From JBGPTK01 sp041497605 (GTDB lineage Bacteria > Acidobacteriota > Terriglobia > Acidiferrales > UBA7541): 6,608 nt of DNA. The DNA lies in NCBI GenBank assembly GCA_041497605.1, contig JBGQGW010000213.1, positions 1 through 6,608 of the forward strand, written 5' to 3'. Below are positions 1-3,676 of this stretch, piece by piece; the stretch's first letter is position 1; each line of letters begins with the position of its first letter. The notes under the pieces were generated by a model. That model was not told the origin of the DNA. It did no database searches and saw only the letters and a program-made list of their open reading frames with translations. The translations under genes and the position numbers were made by a program.

Positions 1-2
1 AA

Positions 3-44
3 TCTCCGCATTTTGAGTTGGAATTGCATCCGATCTCGGTCTGA
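3..44 (+). CDS. Possible 3' end of a flanking gene (partial)
   Basis: Frame 3 reads SPHFELELHPISV and stops at TGA 42-44. The peptide has an alternating hydrophobic and polar pattern typical of a beta-strand ending, and the stop is followed after three bases by a strong hairpin, as expected at a gene end. Frame 2 stops within the first 20 bases. Frame 1 is open to about position 138 but reads as arginine-rich, low-plausibility sequence. With only 13 codons, function cannot be assigned. If the tRNA remnant at 181-222 marks the element boundary, this would be a host gene reading toward the element. Confidence 0.25.
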   Translation, partial: SPHFELELHPISV

Positions 45-47
45 CTC

Positions 48-79
48 CCGCGGGGTGGCGGTCTCCGCCCCTCCCGCGG
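48..79 (+). terminator. Strong GC hairpin, possible terminator without a U tract
   Basis: CCGCGGG (48-54) pairs perfectly with CCCGCGG (73-79), and inside it GGCGG (57-61) pairs with CCGCC (65-69) around a TCT loop. G55 can also pair with C71, leaving only T56/C70 and a bulged T72 unpaired. The structure begins three bases after the possible stop codon at 42-44. No run of T follows on either strand, so it is not a classical intrinsic terminator. It could be a U-less terminator, an mRNA 3'-end stabiliser or a dispersed palindromic element. Confidence 0.4.
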
Positions 80-180
80 CAGATCTAATTCTACCTGATC
101 AGCGCGCACCTAACCGGGTGGAAGGTGATGCAGGGTAAGAGAAAGTCAACCGATTGCGGCCGCAGGGAGAGAAGATCGAG

Positions 181-222
181 TGGAGCCGAGGCCCGGACTT
201 GAACCGGGGACCTGCCGATTAC
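181..222 (-). other. tRNA gene 3' remnant (probably tRNA-Thr), putative attachment site
   Basis: Read on the minus strand, this segment starts GTAATCGGCAGG, which matches the second half of an anticodon loop (second and third anticodon bases G-T, then A-A) followed by the 3' side of the anticodon stem (TCGGC) and a short variable loop. A perfect T arm follows: stem CCCGG / CCGGG around loop TTCAAGT. Then come the 3' acceptor strand CCTCGGC, discriminator T and encoded CCA at 183-181. An anticodon ending in GT fits threonine. The 5' half is absent: immediately beyond 222 there is no matching GCCGA stem, no D arm and no GCCGAGG acceptor strand. The abrupt start inside the anticodon loop and intact 3' end are the signature of an attachment-site copy left by a tyrosine-recombinase element. 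The intact tRNA and the integrase gene would be expected at the other end, to the right of this window. A circular phage attP would look the same at the core. Confidence 0.75.
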
Positions 223-235
223 TCCACCCACGCTA

Positions 236-261
236 TCTAGCTGTCTCTTCTAGCTTCTCTC
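236..261. repeat. 13-bp imperfect tandem repeat in a pyrimidine-rich tract
   Basis: TCTAGCTGTCTCT (236-248) is followed directly by TCTAGCTTCTCTC (249-261). The copies share TCTAGCT and align further if one G is skipped. The surrounding tract, about 240-281, is almost all C and T on the plus strand. It lies just inside the tRNA remnant, where recombinase or accessory-factor sites are often found. No function can be read directly from it, and low sequence complexity may account for part of the repeat. Confidence 0.4.
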
Positions 262-302
262 TGCGTCTTCCCTTCCCGTTTAGCACGGTTTTCGGCAGCA
301 AA

Positions 303-322
303 TGTTCCCAAGTTGTTCCCAA
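303..322. repeat. Two direct TGTTCCCAA repeats, one helical turn apart
   Basis: TGTTCCCAA occurs at 303-311 and again at 314-322, both exact, with start points 11 bp apart. The spacing puts both copies on the same DNA face. Together with a position about 80 bp inside the tRNA-derived core, this suggests a pair of arm-type binding sites for a tyrosine integrase. An operator for a repressor acting on the downstream operon is an alternative. The first copy overlaps an upstream in-frame ATG at 302 that I do not take as the gene start. Confidence 0.45.
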
Positions 323-330
323 ATTTCTGC

Positions 331-336
331 GGAGGT
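331..336 (+). promoter_or_regulatory. Ribosome binding site GGAGGT that fixes the start of the first gene
   Basis: GGAGGT at 331-336 is a near-perfect Shine-Dalgarno sequence seven bases before the ATG at 344. The alternative in-frame ATG at 302 has no purine-rich site before it and would add 14 residues (MFPSCSQISAEVCL) encoded by the direct-repeat region. The start at 344 is therefore preferred. Confidence 0.8.
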
Positions 337-343
337 GTGTCTG

Positions 344-832
344 ATGGCAACGCTGGACAAAAACGCGAACGAAACGCCTTCGTCGGAATTTCCGCGCGGC
401 ACTGTTGGCCCCTGCACCCCTGACGACCGGGCCGCTCTCACGGACCTGTACCGCGCCGTCTATCCCGACGCTACCGCCTACGATCTCGCGAATGACATCA
501 AGGACTCAGAATCCGCAGCTTGGGGAGCATACCGAGACAGCCAAGGCGAGATTCGTGTGGCCATGTTCATTTGGACTACCGGAGTAGTGTGGATTCTTGC
601 CAATCCGGAGGAGTGTGGCTCGCCGGAGGTAAGGAAAGGATTTCTAATGCTCGCCAAGGATGTCCGCCGAGTTCTCGCGCAGAGTGGTGTAACCGAGTTC
701 GCGGTTGTACACGCTGCCTGTCTGAACGAATTCGGCGCGCTGTTAGAGCGGGAGGGATTTTTCAGCAAACCAATTTCTCTTGTCCGAAACATGCACTTTG
801 ACGATTCAGGAGAAGCTCAGCGAGTGAACTAA
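344..832 (+). CDS. GNAT-fold-like protein, likely phage structural-module protein
   Basis: This encodes 162 residues from the ATG at 344. After a short polar leader (1-20) the pattern is helix (about 26-50), strand (57-63), strand (69-77), strand (81-87), a long helix (94-115), strand (117-124), helix (127-137) and a final strand (140-149). This order and length fit the GNAT N-acetyltransferase fold; the segment ending in LLEREGF is a typical GNAT C-terminal signature. The acetyl-CoA pyrophosphate loop (R/Q-x-x-G-x-G/A) is not clearly present before the long helix, where CGSPEVRKGF stands instead, so activity is doubtful. From general knowledge, T7-like phages carry a small GNAT-related protein (gp13) next to the internal core proteins. 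Here too it precedes large helical proteins, with the next start 15 bases after its stop. A true acetyltransferase or an unrelated alpha/beta protein cannot be excluded. Confidence 0.6.
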   Translation: MATLDKNANETPSSEFPRGTVGPCTPDDRAALTDLYRAVYPDATAYDLANDIKDSESAAWGAYRDSQGEIRVAMFIWTTGVVWILANPEECGSPEVRKGFLMLAKDVRRVLAQSGVTEFAVVHAACLNEFGALLEREGFFSKPISLVRNMHFDDSGEAQRVN

Positions 833-847
833 GCAAAGGAGCGGGAA

Positions 848-2128
848 ATGGCTCTTGAAGATTTTACAGACGCAGCGCCGCTGGACGACGAAGACAGGGA
901 AGACCGCGAGCGCGAGGACGATCAGGAACAGTTACGGCGGCGCGCCCCGTCCATAGCGGGACGAATCGTTGATGGCGGCTCGATCACGGGAATGCCTCCA
1001 CTCGCACCAGCAGCACTTAGTCCAGTTTATGCCCCGGCAGGAAAAAGCGTTGCAGGTGGGCCAGCTATCAATGCACCTCCTCCTCCGTCCGTTGCAGGAA
1101 TGGCACCAATCGTGAACACGCCACCACCTGAAACTCTTGCCCAGCCAGCTTCAGTTCTACCAGGTGCCGCACCGACTGGACCGAACCTTGCAAAAGACGT
1201 GCTCGCCGGAAATGTGCCGCCTCCGCAATGGAGAGACTACCGACCAGGGCATGTTTCTATTGGACGGAAAATCCTTGCAGCTTCACTCGGCGGACTCGCT
1301 GGCCTACATGACCCGAACTTGGGAGCAGAGACAACGCGCAGCATTGCCTACGGGCCGCAGATGAGAGAGTTTGCGGGAGACACGCAGCAATTCAAGGATG
1401 TGCTGGGAGCAGGCGAGCGTGCGACGGCGCAGCGGAAAGAAACCTTGGGCGAAGAACTCACCAAGGCACAGACAGCACACTTGGGAGCTGAGACTGATTT
1501 ACTTGGAGAGCCGAAGCCGATTCCTGCAGAAGTGGCGCGCACTTACGTTGATGAGAACGACAACGAAGTGGCGATTATGAAAGACGGCAGCACAAAAGTT
1601 CTTGGGCCAGCGCAGGGGAAACCTGAGAAATTTACGAACCCATTTGAAGCCTTCGCCTATGGAACAGCGGAGCAAAAGAAAGCTGCCCAGGATTTCATCG
1701 CTTTTGAGAAGCAGCAAGGCGCGCGCTACGAAAAGCCGGGCGAGGTAGAGCAGCGCTACGCGCTTTACCAGAAAGACCCCGCAGCGTTCAAAGAGATGTA
1801 CGGCAATCGCGGTGGCGCGCAGGAACAGGGCCAGGCCGCGCGGATGTTGAGATTCTTCGACGGCCAGCGGAAACAAATCCAAGGCGACTTCATGCTCGGC
1901 GATCAGGAAAAGGAGCAAAAACTCGCGGAGATTCAGGAGCTTGAGAAGCCGTACCTCGATGCCGCGCAGGTGGGCGGTGCGGGCTGGACGAAAAACGCCG
2001 GTGCGAATGACAATGGCCTACGCGCTGGCGAAGTTGAAGTGACCGGCCCGCACGGAGAGCACGGATACATCCCGCGCACAAATCTCGCGAGGGCCATCCG
2101 GCGCGGCTGGAAACAGGTCAGTCAATGA
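848..2128 (+). CDS. Proline-rich helical protein, paralogue 1 (putative internal virion protein)
   Basis: This encodes 426 residues. The start is supported by AAAGGAG at 835-841, six bases before the ATG. Layout: MALEDF, then an acidic stretch (12-26) closed by an RRR cluster (30-32); a disordered region rich in Pro, Ala and Gly (33-112); a helical, Gln/Glu/Lys-rich region (about 140-220); a short strand-rich segment (230-255); and a conserved C-terminal domain (263-426). That domain opens TNPFEAFAYG, continues with long charged helices (273-380) and ends in a small Gly-rich tail containing HGYIPR and NL. There is no signal peptide, clear membrane segment or catalytic motif. It is a colinear paralogue of the next gene; over the first 60 residues of the C-terminal domain about 42 are identical. 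I recognise no named family. Gene order and composition suggest a protein packaged inside, or scaffolding, a podovirus-like virion, but this is inference. Confidence 0.85.
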   Translation: MALEDFTDAAPLDDEDREDREREDDQEQLRRRAPSIAGRIVDGGSITGMPPLAPAALSPVYAPAGKSVAGGPAINAPPPPSVAGMAPIVNTPPPETLAQPASVLPGAAPTGPNLAKDVLAGNVPPPQWRDYRPGHVSIGRKILAASLGGLAGLHDPNLGAETTRSIAYGPQMREFAGDTQQFKDVLGAGERATAQRKETLGEELTKAQTAHLGAETDLLGEPKPIPAEVARTYVDENDNEVAIMKDGSTKVLGPAQGKPEKFTNPFEAFAYGTAEQKKAAQDFIAFEKQQGARYEKPGEVEQRYALYQKDPAAFKEMYGNRGGAQEQGQAARMLRFFDGQRKQIQGDFMLGDQEKEQKLAEIQELEKPYLDAAQVGGAGWTKNAGANDNGLRAGEVEVTGPHGEHGYIPRTNLARAIRRGWKQVSQ

Positions 2129-2170
2129 GCACGATCGGCACAGCGACTCAGACTCAGATGGAGAAAAACG

Positions 2171-3676
2171 ATGGCTCTTGAAGATTACGCGGCAGTGATG
2201 CCACGGCAAGATGACGACGAAGAACAGCGCAGACGCGCGATGCTGGCGGCCAAGCCTCCGCAGCCGATGCTTGGCCCGAATGGTGAACCGCCTCCGCAAT
2301 TCGCACCTGTGAAGCCGCAGAATATGGAAGCGCCTCCAGTTCAACACGCGCCATACGCGCCCGCCATCGGGCCTGTCGCCCCGGCAGCGAGCGAAGAGCA
2401 AAATCACTTCCGCACCAACCTAATCGTAAATGGCATGGCTCCGGCTGAAGCTACTGCCAAAGCAAGCGGGTATGCGCCCGTCCAACAAAATTCCAACGCG
2501 GCAACGCCGCCTTCTCTTCAAGACAAATCGGCGTCTGCCTTCCCTCCCGTCCAGCCAATGAATGCAGGCTTGCCAGTCGGCCCGACTGCACAGACGCCCC
2601 CTACTTTCGCTGCTGTAAAGCCGCAGAACATGGAAGCACCAGAGATCAAACAGCCAGCGCAGCCCTTTGCGCCCGTGCTGCCGATGACTGCACCTGCCAG
2701 GCCGGATTTGCGGGCTGACATCATGGCCGGGAAGGTAGCGCCGCCGATGTCGTCCGATTACACAGCCGTCAAACCTAGCAGGGGAGCGACAATATTGAAT
2801 CGCATTTCTGCCGGGATGGTCGGCTTCAAGAATCCAGAGGCAGGCATTCAAGTTCGCAGGGAATTTGAAGAAGCACCGCGACGTGAAGCGGCAGCCAATC
2901 TCGCGCACGATACATCCGAATACAACACCGTACTCTCTCAGGGATTGCAACAGAGGAATGCAACAGGCGAGGAAAAACTTCGCGGCGCAGAGACGGATTT
3001 GGCGCGCGAACGGATCAACCAACTCAAGCAGAAACCCGAAGACAAATTCCTTTATCACGATCAGGACGACAGTGGAAACGCCATTGCGGTTTTTCAGGGG
3101 CAGAACGGTCTTTACACCAAAAGCCTGGGATACCAAGTGGGCGGAAAGCCGAAAGCGCACACAAATCCGTTTGAAGCATTTGCCTACGGCGATGCGAACG
3201 AGCGGAAAGCGGCACAAGACTTCATCACATTCGAGAAAAAGTTGGGCCAGCGCTTTGAAAAGCCGGGGGAAGTCGAGCAGCGGTACACGCTTTTTAAGCG
3301 CGACCCCGAAGCTTACAAAGCCATGTTCGGAGATCGTGGCGCGACCCAGGATAACGCGCAGACTTCGAGAAATCAGGCCCAGGCCACGCGGATGCTCAAT
3401 TACTTTGCGAAGCAGCGCAAGCAGGTCGAGGAAGACTTCACCCTCGACGATGCAGCGAAGCAGCAGCAGCTCACCGATATTGAGGAACTTGAGAAACCCT
3501 TCAAAGAAATAGCGCTGCCGATTGGCGCAGGCGGCGCTATTGCCAAACCGGGCGGCGGGAACGGGCCGCGCACTGATGAAGTCGAAGTTATCAACCCGAA
3601 CGGCCAGCACGGTTACATCCCGCGCGCGAATCTACAGAAGGCGCTCGGACGCGGATACAAACAAGCGAGCCAGTAA
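2171..3676 (+). CDS. Proline-rich helical protein, paralogue 2 (putative internal virion protein)
   Basis: This encodes 501 residues. The ATG at 2171 follows GGAG at 2160-2163 by seven bases. Layout: MALEDY, acidic stretch (14-18), RRR (20-22); a long disordered Pro/Ala/Gln region (23-205) with at least six [FY]-x-x-V-x-P/Q motifs (44, 101, 124, 146, 166 and 197); a helical region (220-290); a short strand-rich segment (292-325); and the shared C-terminal domain (331-501) from TNPFEAFAYG to HGYIPR and a final SQ. It is longer than paralogue 1 mainly because the disordered region is expanded, partly by an internal duplication. Its TAA overlaps the ATG of the next gene by one base, implying translational coupling. 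The protein is probably structural: two copies retained side by side suggest distinct or hetero-oligomeric roles. No enzyme motif or named family is visible. Confidence 0.85.
   Translation: MALEDYAAVMPRQDDDEEQRRRAMLAAKPPQPMLGPNGEPPPQFAPVKPQNMEAPPVQHAPYAPAIGPVAPAASEEQNHFRTNLIVNGMAPAEATAKASGYAPVQQNSNAATPPSLQDKSASAFPPVQPMNAGLPVGPTAQTPPTFAAVKPQNMEAPEIKQPAQPFAPVLPMTAPARPDLRADIMAGKVAPPMSSDYTAVKPSRGATILNRISAGMVGFKNPEAGIQVRREFEEAPRREAAANLAHDTSEYNTVLSQGLQQRNATGEEKLRGAETDLARERINQLKQKPEDKFLYHDQDDSGNAIAVFQGQNGLYTKSLGYQVGGKPKAHTNPFEAFAYGDANERKAAQDFITFEKKLGQRFEKPGEVEQRYTLFKRDPEAYKAMFGDRGATQDNAQTSRNQAQATRMLNYFAKQRKQVEEDFTLDDAAKQQQLTDIEELEKPFKEIALPIGAGGAIAKPGGGNGPRTDEVEVINPNGQHGYIPRANLQKALGRGYKQASQ
2300..2776 (+). 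repeat. Degenerate [FY]-x-x-V-x-P repeats encoded in paralogue 2
   Basis: The disordered region encodes FAPVKP (residue 44), YAPVQQ (101), FPPVQP (124), FAAVKP (146), FAPVLP (166) and YTAVKP (197), plus a weaker YAPAIGP (62). Two units are extended: FAPVKPQNMEAP and FAAVKPQNMEAP, 102 residues apart. Their DNA from Val to Pro (2309-2335 and 2615-2641) differs at only 4 of 27 bases, all in third positions. This points to an internal duplication followed by synonymous drift, within a field of older, looser repeats. Confidence 0.7.

Larger units (their letters stand above)
1..343. other. Gene-poor boundary region: host flank, tRNA remnant and element leader
   Basis: No complete protein-coding gene is visible on either strand in this stretch. 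From left to right it holds a possible gene tail (3-44), a strong hairpin (48-79), an unassigned spacer (80-180), a minus-strand tRNA 3' remnant (181-222), a pyrimidine-rich tract with a short tandem repeat (236-261), two direct copies of TGTTCCCAA (303-322) and the ribosome binding site of the first gene (331-336). I could not recognise a convincing sigma70-type promoter for the downstream operon. In the spacer I see only a 10-bp palindrome at 155-164. The layout is what an integration junction looks like: host sequence at left, recombination site in the middle, element at right. Confidence 0.6.

Noticed and set aside
155..164. Palindrome TGCGGCCGCA in the flank
   Set aside because: It is a single 10-bp GC palindrome in GC-rich DNA, with no second copy or neighbouring signal, so it is not evidence for an operator or origin.
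212..298. Inverted pair CTGCCGA (212-218) and TCGGCAG (292-298), suggesting a tRNA split by an intron
   Set aside because: The pair resembles the two sides of the anticodon stem, but the spacing is far too short for a group I intron and there is no D arm or GCCGAGG acceptor strand to its right. It is more likely coincidence or a trace of the attachment site.
302..343. Upstream ATG at 302 as the start of the GNAT-like gene
   Set aside because: It has no Shine-Dalgarno sequence and lies within the direct repeats, while ATG 344 has GGAGGT at ideal distance.
2865..3512. Alternative plus-strand frame of 215 codons inside paralogue 2
   Set aside because: The translation is extremely Arg/Ser/Lys-rich, as expected for a shifted reading of a helical Glu/Gln/Ala coding region. 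The in-frame protein has a conserved paralogue, so the shifted frame is a shadow.
2420..3610. Long minus-strand open frame (396 codons) opposite paralogue 2
   Set aside because: It lies wholly antisense to a gene with a clear paralogue, ribosome site and synonymous-codon constraint. Its translation is rich in Cys, Arg and Phe with no domain pattern. It is a mirror effect of codon bias.
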